NCBI GenBank assembly: GCA_964017195.1 | Contig: OZ024898.1 | Location: forward strand, 17,888,475-17,952,474 | Origin: Siderastrea radians | Taxonomy: Eukaryota; Cnidaria; Anthozoa; Scleractinia; Rhizangiidae | DNA length: 64,000 bases | Direction: 5' to 3' | Shown: one piece after another, positions 35,632 to 47,300 of the stretch | How positions within the stretch are numbered: the stretch's first letter is position 1 | Layout: each line of letters opens with the position of its first letter | The notes under the pieces: model-generated | Database searches by the model: none | What the model was told of the DNA's origin: nothing | Seen by the model: only the letters and a program-made list of their open reading frames with translations | Program-made: the position numbers and the translations under genes

Positions 35632-37742
35632 ACTGATTTAATAGTCAGAGTATAGGCCAGGTTGTTCACTCCGCAAAATGCAAAAATTCCAAATGTCACT
35701 TTGTAAATTATTGTTAGATAGCACCTGATTCAGTGGCAGGTTTTCATGTATGCCTCCGTTTTTTTCTTCTGGGAGTGAAGTAGGATAGGTGATGGTAGAG
35801 ACTGTATAATTTACATACATGTACACACAGTCTTACAGAGTAAGACTAAAACAGATTAAAAGCATTGTGGTCAATCTTTACACGAGTCTTGAGATGTTTG
35901 ACCAAAAAAAACAAGGAAAGAAAGAACTGATGACCTAGTTCAAGTACAGCTGTACTAGTTGGTACAGTGTTTTGCTGAGGACCAATTACTAACACTGGTT
36001 TAATTGCCTCAATCCTAGTGCAGTAGTCAGACGATTAAGTTTCATTTTCTCTTTATTCAGGTTCTCTCAAGGAGAATTGTACTGAAGAAAGCTTCTGAAC
36101 AAAAACAAACAAACAGAAAACAAACAAAACGGCAGACCAGACTATGGGCATGAGCCCCCCTTTTTTAAAATAAAGCTCTTGAGCATGTGCACAAGTCCCC
36201 TGGCTTCCTGGCGGAAACAAATGCACGTTGAATTTTCTAAAGTTTCTGAATACTCCTTAACAATAATGGCAAGGGTAGTTATTTCTCTTCTGACCGTTCA
36301 GTGGGGATGTTATAGGTAATTCGAGGGCTCGTTTAATCAAGAGGAGCCTTTATGTTGTTGAATTACTCTCCATTTTTCAGCTTTTCTTCCGAAACGGAAG
36401 AAAACCTAAAACTGTGACAAATAAAAATTCCTCTTTCGTATGACCTTTTATATGCAAGGATTTGTTTACTTAGCTAATCGAATGGTTGTTTCATTTCTAT
36501 GTTTAACAAAAGTAAGCTTTTTTGGCGTAGAAACTGCGTCCACACCTAGGGAAAGGAAAACGGGCATCGAAAGATGCGGACCTTTCGTCTTTCTCGATAT
36601 ATCATCAACAATTAGTTAGCATTCCATGAAACGACTGACACAAAAGAAAGAAATAAACGTTACTGGGTAAAAAGAACAAGATATTGCTGTATATTGTTTC
36701 GTTGATATATCGAGAAGCTCCCCTGAACTGCGCGAGAGACAGGGCTTTGCATAATTAGCTGTGACGTCAGAGCTTTTGGAAAGCTCCTCTTTTAACTGTC
36801 CACAACAAAGCGATGGACCTCCGTTTTCATAAGTCTGCACTTTAAAAAGTGTTTCCGAAAGTTTCCGTCTTTATCAATCAACATCTCCCTTTTCGACTGC
36901 TTTAGTGGGGACGCCGGAAAAAACCGCATAAAATGCATTAGTGTGAACGGGGCCTTAAATCCTGGTCTTGATCCTCTTATCGATTCAAACTGAGTTCAGG
37001 ATTTTATTTAACAGTTTGAATGCGCTATTTTTACGAATTTATTTACATTTACCTTTATCGTTTTAATAATTTGAGTTCAGTATTTTATCTATTATTATTT
37101 CCAGATCCTTCTAAAAGCATCGTACGGTTGTCATTTTCGTACCCATACCATGACTGCGCATGAATGCACAAAAGAGGAGCTAGAGAGCTCTGAAGGTTCA
37201 CCTTCTTTTTACTCGGAGCCTAGAATTAGTTTGGTCAGCGGTTGAAACAGACGATGTTATGTGAGATCTGGGGAGGAGACTGATTGTTGCCCTTTGTTCC
37301 CCAACGTCGTACCGGAAACTTCATTGAATGAAGGTATCACGGGCTCTGGAAACGGAATTGCAGGCGTTGACCTACTGTAAGCTGCATATTCATTATATTT
37401 TTATTTTATTTAAGAATCTTGATCAATAAAATTTTACCTGTGCAGGTATCGTTTTCTCTGCGTCATTCTCTTAATCAAATGCCATAGTGGTTTCACCCCC
37501 CCACCCTCAACAAATTAAAACTTTCTTTAACGCGAAAAAAATTTCTGACAACAATTTTTATTGGTTTAGGTATTGTAGACTGTAAAAAGTCGCTTTTTTT
37601 GGCAAAATGCGCATATTCGCAAGGCGCGCCGGAAGCGCCGAAACTGTACATTGTCTTTCGCTAGCTTCACTTACCCGTAAGGAATGTGAATTGTCGCGCC
37701 CGACACTCAACACCGGTGACATCTCTTCCCATTGTAACTCTC
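35632..37742. other. 3' flank of the PTH2-like gene and intergenic DNA
   Basis: No coding exon is supported. An AATAAA at 36169-36174 could serve the PTH2-like transcript. A TGACGTCA occurs near 36,765. A section around 36,530-36,960 has repeat character (cccattcacac-type wording at the right end, TGTGAACGGGGCCTT) without clear ends. Confidence 0.45.
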
Positions 37743-38165
37743 CGTATTCGCTAGGCTTAGTCTCCAGCCGTGAGTGTCTCGATGCGCCCACGATTCTCGC
37801 CACCTTCACGGCTGGGCGCACGGGCTTGGTTGCATGTCCGTGACGTCATTACAATTTTAATTATTATGCAGACAATCCACACGTCATTTGCTTAAATTTT
37901 ATCTGTTTTTTTTCCCATCGTCTTGAAAAAAAGCGAAATGCGAAAAGTATGCCTGAAACGTCCTCCTAAAAGTGTGAAATTTCAAGGGAAAGACGAAATC
38001 CCGCTAAATTATGTCGCGCATTCTGCCCGGCAAATTTAGGGGGCTTGTTTCTGATTGGCCAGTCTAAACAATAACCAAACCTGTGCGCCCAGCCGTGAAG
38101 GAGGCGAGAATCGCGGGCCCATCGAGACACTCACGGCTGGAGACTGAGCCTACGTATTCGCATGC
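37743..38165. repeat. Inverted pair of ~85-bp GC-rich repeats
   Basis: The block at about 37743-37830 (AGTCTCCAGCCGTGAGTGTC, TTCACGGCTGGGCGCAC) recurs inverted at about 38079-38165 with a handful of mismatches, around a ~250-bp AT-rich spacer. Each arm is itself partly self-complementary (CCAGCCGTGA with TCACGGCTGG). It is probably a foldback element or the ends of a decayed transposon. Confidence 0.7.
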
Positions 38166-39121
38166 GCCCCAGATTGTTTGTTCTCAGAGCGCGCAGTTTG
38201 CACGCCAGATCTTGGCCCAAAAACATCGCAGTATTTCGTTGGAATTCATTTGTATGTTCTTCAATCTGAAGCAGTCCAAGAACTCAGAAAACGGTTCCTA
38301 CATTTCCACAGTCAACCGGAAACCTTGGAAAACAACATTTTTGGCTATTGTTGGTCACCCCAATATTTCAGAGCGGCTGGTGTCTTAAACTTTGTGGAGA
38401 CCTTTTCGATTCGCGTTAGTGAGCACACGTGGATTGAGCTGTCCTACCCGTTTTTTCCCAGTACGTACAATAACGGAGTGGTGGGGGGGGGGAGGGGGGT
38501 AGGGTGAACAAACTTCCCGTTTCCCGTACCCTTTAAACCCACATCCTGTCCTTTTTTGATGGCTCCCACCTCTTTGTGTGAATTTTTCCTATTTCTCCTG
38601 CTTCCCGCTCCATAGCCAATCGCGATTTCCAACCCCTCTCTTCTTGACTCCCAGTGTACCTCAAGCCCCATTTTCTCTCGGGTTCCCGCCCGACTGTCCC
38701 CAACATAACCAGCATTTCGAATTCTATGTTCCAATTCGATCCAGATTTCGAAGGTAAAAAGTTTGTCAGTAATAAGACTAAAAATTGCTCCCTGTAAAGT
38801 AGTTCCTATCCTTGATTAACAAGACAATTTGTGACGTTAGGTTACTTTCGAAATTCAAAAATGGAACAGTTAAGCGTGACTGCCAATAATTATAAACCGA
38901 TTATGCAACGCTTGTTCGATTGACTACTGAATTGATTACCTTAATGACAAGTCCTCGGTAGAAATTTTTTATACTGCGAGTGTCCTCATCTGCGACTTCA
39001 ACTGCAAATGACACCTTTATTCTTGAGATTAGTTTTGGTTATCGCTATAATGATCAGCGATTTTGTTATCACCTACCGACCCTCTTAACGGATTGTACTA
39101 TATTACTTCCGCATAAATTTT
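38166..39121. other. Upstream region of the DED-NB-ARC-TPR gene
   Basis: No coding exon is supported. It contains a poly-G run near 38,480-38,500. In the frame of the downstream gene there is a stop (TAA) at 39086-39088, so that ORF does not extend further left. Confidence 0.5.
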
Positions 39122-42100
39122 ATGCCTCGTGGCCGCCTGTCACGACAATGTGACGTGAAGATAAAGCGTGGGATGGCGTCGCTTGAAACAGTCTCGGCGA
39201 CTGGAGAGATTTCTCCTCGTTTTGACAAACTTTTGAAGGATATCACCGCTGATTTGAGTCAAGATGAACTAGTGCATGCTGTATCGTCTATCAAGAGCAA
39301 TTTTGAAGGGAAGTTCAGGGCCCAAGGAGAGCAGGATTTATACTCATGCCTACATCTATTTGCAAACCAGGGTCTGGTTTCGGAAGACAACCTGACGCTG
39401 CTGGAGAAGTTTATTGTCACTCCAAAAACATCAAAGAAAGAGGGAATTGAAGCAAAGATTAGCAATTTCAAAGCGATCCGACAGCAAGAGGTAACTGTAA
39501 AAGAAGAACTGACCGGCAGACATAGCGACTTAAACGATGTCATGACAAAGCTAACAACTGATAGATCAAGCATCCTTAACTTGTACGGATCCAGTGGTGT
39601 TGGAAAGACAAAACTTGCCACCGAAGCATTATCCAAGTGGACAGGGACCAAATTTAAAGTCGACTTAAGGGAAATAGAAGATATGAAAGATGTTTACTTT
39701 CACGTTTTGCTCGAGTTATCGGCGAAATCGGAGCAGAAAATTGTGAGCTACGAAGCGAATCCGGTCATTGCTAAAATGCAGCAAGTGAAGCGAGAGAGCC
39801 GAGGAGACATACTTTTGCTGCTTGATAATGTTGATCAGTTCTCAGGTGGAAATGTGGAGACTGCTGGTTTTGGTACCTTTCTCGAGCGGCTTCTTGGTCC
39901 AAAGCCTGGTAGGGAAAAAACAAAGTTAAAGATTTTATTGACATCAAGGAGTGAGTTCCGTCACGGTGTCACTCTTGTTCTTGAAAATCACGAAGTGAAA
40001 GCTCTGGAGAAAGCGCCTTCAGGTGAACTCCTTCAAAGGCACGGTGGCCCTAGCATTCAAGGCAATCAAAGAGAGAGACTAGTGGAGATGTGCAAAGGAA
40101 AGCCACTCTTGCTCAATGGCATGGCAGCCATCTTGAGGCAGGAGATAGCTGATGCTGAAAAGCTTCTTGGAACCATAGAACACGAACTAGAGTCGCAGCC
40201 CCAAAGCGCCGAACCTACTCCTAAAGGCCATGATACTCAGGAGAGAGAAACCTTTGATTTTAAAGACGAAGGGATCGATGAGGAGCAAATGTCGTGCTTG
40301 AGGAAAATGTTCTATTTCCTTCCGAGTAAAAAGCTTAAGGAGTCCGCTGTGTCGGTGTCACTGTTTTGTCGTCCCTTTACCGTAGAGGCAGCGGCTAAGA
40401 TTCTGGATGTGGACGCCTCCGAGGCTGCTATTCAAATGGAAGGGATGCGGAATAGTAAAGTGATATCGGCTGATACAGAGGCCAAAGAGCTCTTGTACGA
40501 CATCCACCCTTTGATGCGAAAGTTTCTCAAAAGTATTGGTAACAGCAAGGCTTTTATCAAAGGTTACCAGAGGGCCAGGGACAACTTTTATAAGCATTTT
40601 ATTTCTCAGATGAGGGACATCTCAGCTCTTTTGGACAAGGATTACATAAAAGCTTTCAACAGCTTTGATTTTCAGAAACCAAACTTTGAACTTGCCTTGG
40701 ACATTTCATTGAAGTCCGACTACCTTCTTATTCCAAAGGAACATCATGAAATAATGATGATTTGTTATCTTTTTGAAGCCATGCTTGATGAAAAGCAGAG
40801 AAGGAAGATCTTTAGCTCCTGGGCTGAAAAGGTAGAGGAAGATGGAAAGGAGGGTAAGAAAGAGATTCTACTGATTTCGTTTCAAAGGCAAATCTCAACA
40901 AAAACAACAATGAAAGTAACAAAACTGGAAAATGACCGAAAATGGTTTCAATCATGATACAAGCAGTTAATGGCACTGACCACACTTGCAGGTTTACTCA
41001 CTTACGTTAAGTGGCCGTCTGATTTGTTGATTGAATCGACTGGTGGACAACGTTTTTTGATCGAATGATTTAATAAATCAATCAGTCAATCAATCAATTG
41101 AATGATAAGGGATTAATCAATTGAATGATAAGTGATTAACCAATTGAATGATAAATGGGTAAAATTATGTGATCAACTGACTGAATGGTTGATGAATGGA
41201 TTATTTTTTATTATGAATAGTTGTTTGATTGGCTAATACATGTCCTTACTATTGGGTGACTTAATGGCTGATTGGCTGACCGTCTGATGTGATTAGCGTT
41301 TAATTAATGAACTGGTTGATGAATTTATTAACTACTTCATTAAGTGAATGCTTGCTAGGTTGGTTGCCGTTGTTGAACAATTGGTGACGAAGAATGCACT
41401 GATCAATATTTTCCTCGGAAAGGATTTATTTTGATTGCGCAAAATATAATTTTGGAGAACCGGTAATTCAATAACTAATTGAATCTGTAAAACCGTTAAG
41501 CAGGCCTATAAATGTACATGGCATGACCAATAATCTGTCCAGTAGCCAAAAACCGTCCAATTCTCTGTCTTCCAGAGTTCTTTTAATTCAGACACAGGGC
41601 GAATGTTTGAAATTTAGAAGCTCTTGAATTCTTGCATGCAAATTCATTGCATAAATCCATCGGATCCGTGAGGTGATTACATTACAAGGTGCTCCGACTC
41701 GTAGCCCTGACGCAATGTGAAAAGCAGAGTCTACGGAAAGAGTAGATTGAGCAAACGATAGTGTCAAACTGGGTCTCTTATGAAGAAGTTCGCTCAGATT
41801 CTCTGCACTTGGAATGAACACAAAATAGCATGATATCATGAGCACATTCGTCGCCCTGCATAAGAGTTTAACAACCAGAATACTAAATAAGGTGTAAGTA
41901 AATCAGTTTTCATGTAACTTTAATTGAACGTTAGGATACGTTTCAATGCTTGGTTTTCCTTAACCGCTTTCTACAGGAAACTGGATGAAATATGTGTCAA
42001 ACGTCGCTCCGTAACTCCTTTGTTTTTGCAGAACGATAAGCGATAGCTTATTGAGTTGATTACATGTAACGTATTGAGTTAATTACATGTAACAGTTACT

Positions 42101-43470
42101 AACCATACAAGTTTCTTAAAAATAATTCTGCTCATTTAATATGTTACATTCTTTCATCGATAGGCTCTTTGTTACGCACAGAAATGAGATGCAGAGAAGC
42201 TTTGCAGGTTCTAAATCTTGAAGGGTGGCGGAGAGCAGCAGAAGTTCTAAAGGAGGCAAACGAGTCACTTAGCACAGTCCAGAAAGAGAGCAAGAAGACG
42301 GATTTCTTCAAGCTTACTAAAAGTTCCTACCTGTTTGTCGAGGGTGAAATCTATTACAGAGCAGGAAACTGGCCAAAAGCACTCAAACTCTTAAATCGTT
42401 CTCTGAAATTAATGGAAGACCTCTTGAAAAGCCACACAAGCACTTCCAGATGTCTGAATGCAATAGGGAATTGCCAAAACAAACTAGGCAGACCGGAGGA
42501 AGCGATCAAGTTTTATACAAGGGCGTATGAAATGCGTCAAGAACTCTCTGGTTCTACGGAACACTTCGACATGCCACTTTTTAAAAGTCAGATTGGAACA
42601 GTCTATGAAGGGCAGAAGGAGTTTCGCAAGGCTATTGAATATTATAAAGAAGCTCTGGATCTCGCGAAGAAACTCAAAATCAAAGGGATGTTATACATCG
42701 CTCTTTTTAACAGAAACATTGCCAACTCGTTCTGTTGGCTGAGAGAGTACAAAAATGCCTCCGAGTTTGCTAAAGAAGGATATGAGATAAGGAAAGAAAT
42801 CCTTGGGAATCATCCCCACACTGCTCGGAGCGCCTTCCAAATGGCGGAAATTTGCCGAAGTCTCGAGGACTTTGATGAAGCCGAAGAGTATTACGAAGAA
42901 GCATGGGAGATTGAGAAATCTCTCGGGCAAGGGAACCACAGCGAAGTACGAGATAGAATCATCGAAAGCTATGAGGAGATGCTTAGAGGCGAAAGGAAGA
43001 ATTCATTCCAGAGAGAAGTGTTAGAGTTTTATCAACGTTGCTGGGACGAAGAAAGAGGATTGGAAGGATTCGAGTTCTCCCCCGCCAACAAGAAGATCAT
43101 TGATTCTATAAATGAACGCCTCGGAGATGTGGCTGATAGGCAAACGAGGAAGAAATACGAAAATGAAGCTCTTTGGTTTTACAAAGGTGCGTGGAACTCC
43201 CCAGACACGGAAAAGCTTCCTTACAACGTGAGAGAAGATATTTTACAAACTCTGTTACGATTGTGCAAAAAACTCCGTAGAGAGGAACTATACAAGAAGT
43301 ACAAAGGCGATGCCTTTAGATTCTACGAAAAACGGTGGAAAAAGAGCAAGTCAGAGATGAAACCACAAGACAGAATTGACATTCTCACCACACTGGTAGA
43401 CCTTGCTAAGTCTCTTAACTACGAGGAAAAGGCGAAAAAGTTCGAGGAACTGCTGAAGGTATGGCATTAA
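39122..43470 (+). CDS. DED-NB-ARC-TPR STAND receptor (2 exons, 1012 aa)
   Basis: Exon 1 is 39122-40853 and exon 2 is 42164-43470 (TAA). Both splice sites are phase 1, and the join keeps the frame. Residues about 31-118 form a death-effector-like domain (FDKLLKDITADLSQDELV, LVSEDNLTLLEKFI). The NB-ARC ATPase follows, with P-loop GSSGVGKT (156-163), Walker B LLLLDNVD (231-238), ILLTSRSEF (271-279) and a GKPLLL hinge (~326-331). A winged-helix-like segment covers about 385-480. Exon 2 carries about five tetratricopeptide repeats (for example IGNCQNKLGRPEEAIKFYTR and YYKEALDLAKKL), then lysine-rich helices. This is the plan of nucleotide-driven oligomerising sensors such as Apaf-1/NLRs, with a death-fold effector and a repeat sensor arm. 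The first ATG is used. M18 (39173) has the better Kozak context. The trigger and partners are unknown. Confidence 0.88.
41078..41158. repeat. 23-bp minisatellite in the intron of the DED-NB-ARC-TPR gene
   Basis: About 2.5 tandem units of the AATGATAAGKGATTAAYCAATTG type from 41101, preceded by CAAT repeats. The wider intron (41,020-41,370) keeps degenerate TGATTGAATGGTTGAT wording. Confidence 0.7.
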
Positions 43471-43498
43471 TTCACCGTAGTCTTACCAGGGAATTTAT

Positions 43499-43504
43499 AA
43501 TAAA
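43499..43504 (+). terminator. Candidate polyadenylation signal AATAAA
   Basis: AATAAA lies about 30 nt after the TAA of the DED-NB-ARC-TPR gene. The distance would mean a very short 3' UTR, so a more distal signal may be used instead. Confidence 0.35.
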
Positions 43505-44374
43505 GTAAATTCCAAGTAAGGCCAAAGAACGGTGATAGAATACTGTGGTTCCGTTACAAGTTATTGATCTTTGAGAACTCTCAAATCCTTCTACTCCTTC
43601 AACCCAACCCAGCTCAACTAAATTTAACTCCCCCGAGAGACGTTTTCTCTGAAGAGTTGAGTTGTAATAGCCAAGATATAGCATTGCAAATAGCATGTAA
43701 AGCAAGTCGTATAGTTTTAAACAAAAACATGGCTTCGTCAGAAGTCCCAATGCTTTTAACTGATAAACGCTTCCGCATTATTTCTTGAAGTTGCCATGAC
43801 TATCAGAATTCTGCGTTATTTGCTCGTTCGTTAGCTATTAAGTGAGTTTTACTTTTTTGACCCGAGGCAGCCAATGAAAACCCACCCCTTAAGTTCAGTT
43901 ACTCATTATAAAAATTGTCACCCATTATAAAATTGGTCTGCCAGTTGCATAGAGCCTTGAAGGCTGTATATAAATGTCCCAAATTGCCAGTGCCCTCTTT
44001 AAGAAAAATGGAGGGTTACAATCCATGTGTACGTTCCAGTTCGTACCAGCTGTGTTTTGTGATTCGATTAGTGGGATCTGATGGTAATTTAGCTCGCCTT
44101 TAATAGAGAGGGCTGGGCAGGTATTATATAAAGCTACAATATCTGCCTTGTTGCATTGGTAGCTGCTTGCTGTTATGTGGAAATAACGTTTTGTAGGTTT
44201 TAAACATCTCCAATCGCATCGACCTTCTTTGAACACTTGCTGACAGAGTCAAGGAATAACTGTTGGCAGGTATAAAAAGAGATTTTATCAATGATACTTC
44301 ACTTCACTTCACTTGTCTCGACTTGGCTTCTCTTTACTTTACTAAAAAAACTTTTTCTTGTCGTTCATTTACAG
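43505..44374. other. Spacer between the two death-fold genes
   Basis: Only about 0.9 kb separates the stop of the first gene from the first recognised exon of the second. The promoter and any 5' exon(s) of the second gene should lie here, but no start codon could be assigned. Confidence 0.45.
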
Positions 44375-47300
44375 GAATCCAAGCGAGGGAAATCATTTTC
44401 TCTACGATCTTTTCTTCCGTTTGGACCAGCAGGTTTGTTTTTTTCTTTCAAAATTAAATAAAGAGAGAAATGACGAAAGAAAAAATAAAGGAAAGAAGAA
44501 AGAAGTAAGTAAAGGATAAAGGTCAATACGAATAACCGCATTTTGTGCCTAATATATAGGCAACAGAATACAAGATGGTGGAAAACTTGGTTGTATTTCG
44601 GTACTATTCTGTACCATCATCACACTAAAGTAACGTACAAAGATGGTTGATTTAAATACTACAAAACACCATTATTAAAGACCTTTTGTAGTATTTAAAT
44701 CAACGATCTTTGTGCGTTACTTCGGTATGATGATCGTATAGAATAGTACCGAAATATAACCAAATTTTGCATCAAACTTGTATTCTGTTGTCTACATATT
44801 AGGCAAAAAATACGGTTACTCAGATTGACCTTTATCCTTTGTTCACTCAAATTATCAGCAGGTAACGGTTTAAAGAAGTAATCGAGTGACGAAAATAAGG
44901 AAAAAAGGAATAAGACCAAAATGGAGTGGTTTCGATACCCTGGCTTTGTACTTCCCTTTTCTGCTATCACTTTAGGGTTTTCTGGAAATATTCTGGATTA
45001 TCACGGGTTATCTAACATTTCTACTTCCTCGCGTGTCTATCCTGGTTTCTCTGGATCTGTTTTCTCAAGAAAGAGAGCGTATTAAAGAGGTTCGAGTATG
45101 GTGGTGACACACATTCGCGATCAATCATGAAAATTTTTTTATCACCAGATCTTGAGGTTCAGGTTTGTTGTACAAGAAACGGCATTGCTTATCAACAACA
45201 TGAAAACTCAAGATTTTGAACAGATACTCTGATACTTGCAACCCTAGTGGGCGTATATGATATCTCTGTGGTCATTGCCGGATACTACAGTGTGCTCTCA
45301 CTTACTTCAAATGACAATTTTTTCTGGTATACGGACTGTAATCTTACTTTAGACGAAGACGTTTAATGCCTCCTCGTATTTCATAGCTCCTAGGTCAAAC
45401 CCTTGCGAGGGGCAACAACACATTATGAGCAGAAAACAAAACTAATCATTTATACAAGTGACGGCGCATTTAGGTGGTCAAACTGAATAATATTTCTTGT
45501 AACACTTGGAAGCTTGGAGGTTTAGAAATAATTCACAAGAATTCTTAAATTTACTTAGTTCACGTTTTGTTGCAATTAATTAGCACAAGAGCTTCCTGAC
45601 GACGAAGACGATGATGACGCCAGTGATGGTGATGATGATGGTGATGATGATGACGATGAGGAGGAGGAGGAGGAGGAGGAGGAGGACAATGGCAATGCTG
45701 ACGATGTGAGCGAACAGATCCCTGACGTTGGAGACGAAAATTTGCCACAACAACTCCATGAATTCCAAATGGAGGAACAAGAAGACGTAGTTGAGGAAGA
45801 CCTAGACAAATCTAAGATACACGAGTGAGTACACGGTACCGACGAACCTTAAATGTTAAAGAAAGTGTTCCTACTACGCATATGGAGAACAGTGATAAAG
45901 CAAAATGCCGTTGCTGATACGTTTACTAAAAATACCTTTCGTTCACAAGTGGGCAAACGCTTTTCAGTATGCGATTTCTCTTACAGGGGAATAGTAACGA
46001 GTGAAGGCACGCACTGGGACCTCAAACTAGGGGCTGTTCACCTAACGTTCCCTCCTGGTGCTGTGTCTGAGCCCACATCAATAGTGGTCCACAGATGGAA
46101 ATGCAGTGCCTGTTCCCCACAGCTGCAGGAACATGAAGCGGTTGTCAGCAGAGTGATTGAAATATCCACTAACAATTACGAACTTTTGGAATTCAACACT
46201 GAGGTAAAGTTGGTTCTCTCTCACAGTGCGCCTGGCCTTCAGGGGTACGAATTGGTGCTAAAAAGGCTGATCAACAAGGAGAGCAATGAATGGGAAGACG
46301 TGGGTGAAACTGAGGATCTACGGCATTTAGAAGGTAAAAAGAACTTTTTTTAACGAGTGGAGCACCAGGGAATTTAAGCAACCACGTCGGACTCATTAAC
46401 ACAAGGTATAACATGCGCAAGAACGTTCTCGTGTCAGTGGGTAATACAAAGTTGCTAGAGAGTGCAGTTAAAACAGACAAGCCAATTTCGGGTTTGACTG
46501 CAAGGTAAAAGAATCAAATTTGATCTTTGCCAGTGGAGCGAAAAATTTTTGACTCCCGTGGTGTGGCTCAATCCTGCTAATGAATTACATGGTTTTACTT
46601 ACATCTTATATATCAAATCAGCCGAAACAAATTGTGTTTATTGCACTGGTTACAGATATTGAAGATGACTACCCGTCTCCCGAAGACATGCCGGATTTTT
46701 ACTTTCCCGTTGTACAAACGGACATCACTGAGTGCTCGACATACGCAGTAGTTTGCCGTCTCAAGCTGTCGCCCTCTTATACGATCACATCCGGTGGTGG
46801 TACCTTCACCCATCCTGATTATCCTGGTGTCACTGTTATGATCCCTAAAAAAGCTGTATCACCCAAAGCAAGGTTTCCTTTGCATCTTAAGGTAGGCATG
46901 ATTCCGTTAACTCCTTTAGGGCATTAGTGTGCAAAATCGGAAAGCGGGAGTTCCAATCCGGAGCAAGCAACTCTCAGGACCTGTTTAATACTTAGTTGGA
47001 AGGAACAAACTGCTTTTGCAATGGCATTTTGAAAATATCAGATTTAAGTTCATGTGGCTCTGTAAACCTGACATCGTCTCCAACCTAAAGACGTAAAAAA
47101 ATCCTTCTAAGGACGCTGCGATGATTTTGTAAGTAGGAATGTATTTGCTTTTAACGATTCCGAAGAGTTACTGGTTACACTTTGTTTTGAAAGTTCGGTC
47201 AGCTTTTACTACTCTCACCTTGGCTTTCTGCCAAAAATACTAATTTTGATGCAATCTTGTAGGTACAGGAAGTTCCAAATGAAGAATTTGAAGACAAAAA

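Noticed and set aside
40854..40957. C-terminal extension of the first exon's open frame in the STAND gene
   Set aside because: A good donor (GG|GTAAGA) and the phase-matched TPR exon at 42164 show this tail is intronic.
45560..45809. Poly-His and poly-Ser frames opposite the acidic exon
   Set aside because: They are antisense readings of the GAT/GAG tract. The plus-strand frame has matching splice phases and fits the ZU5 gene.
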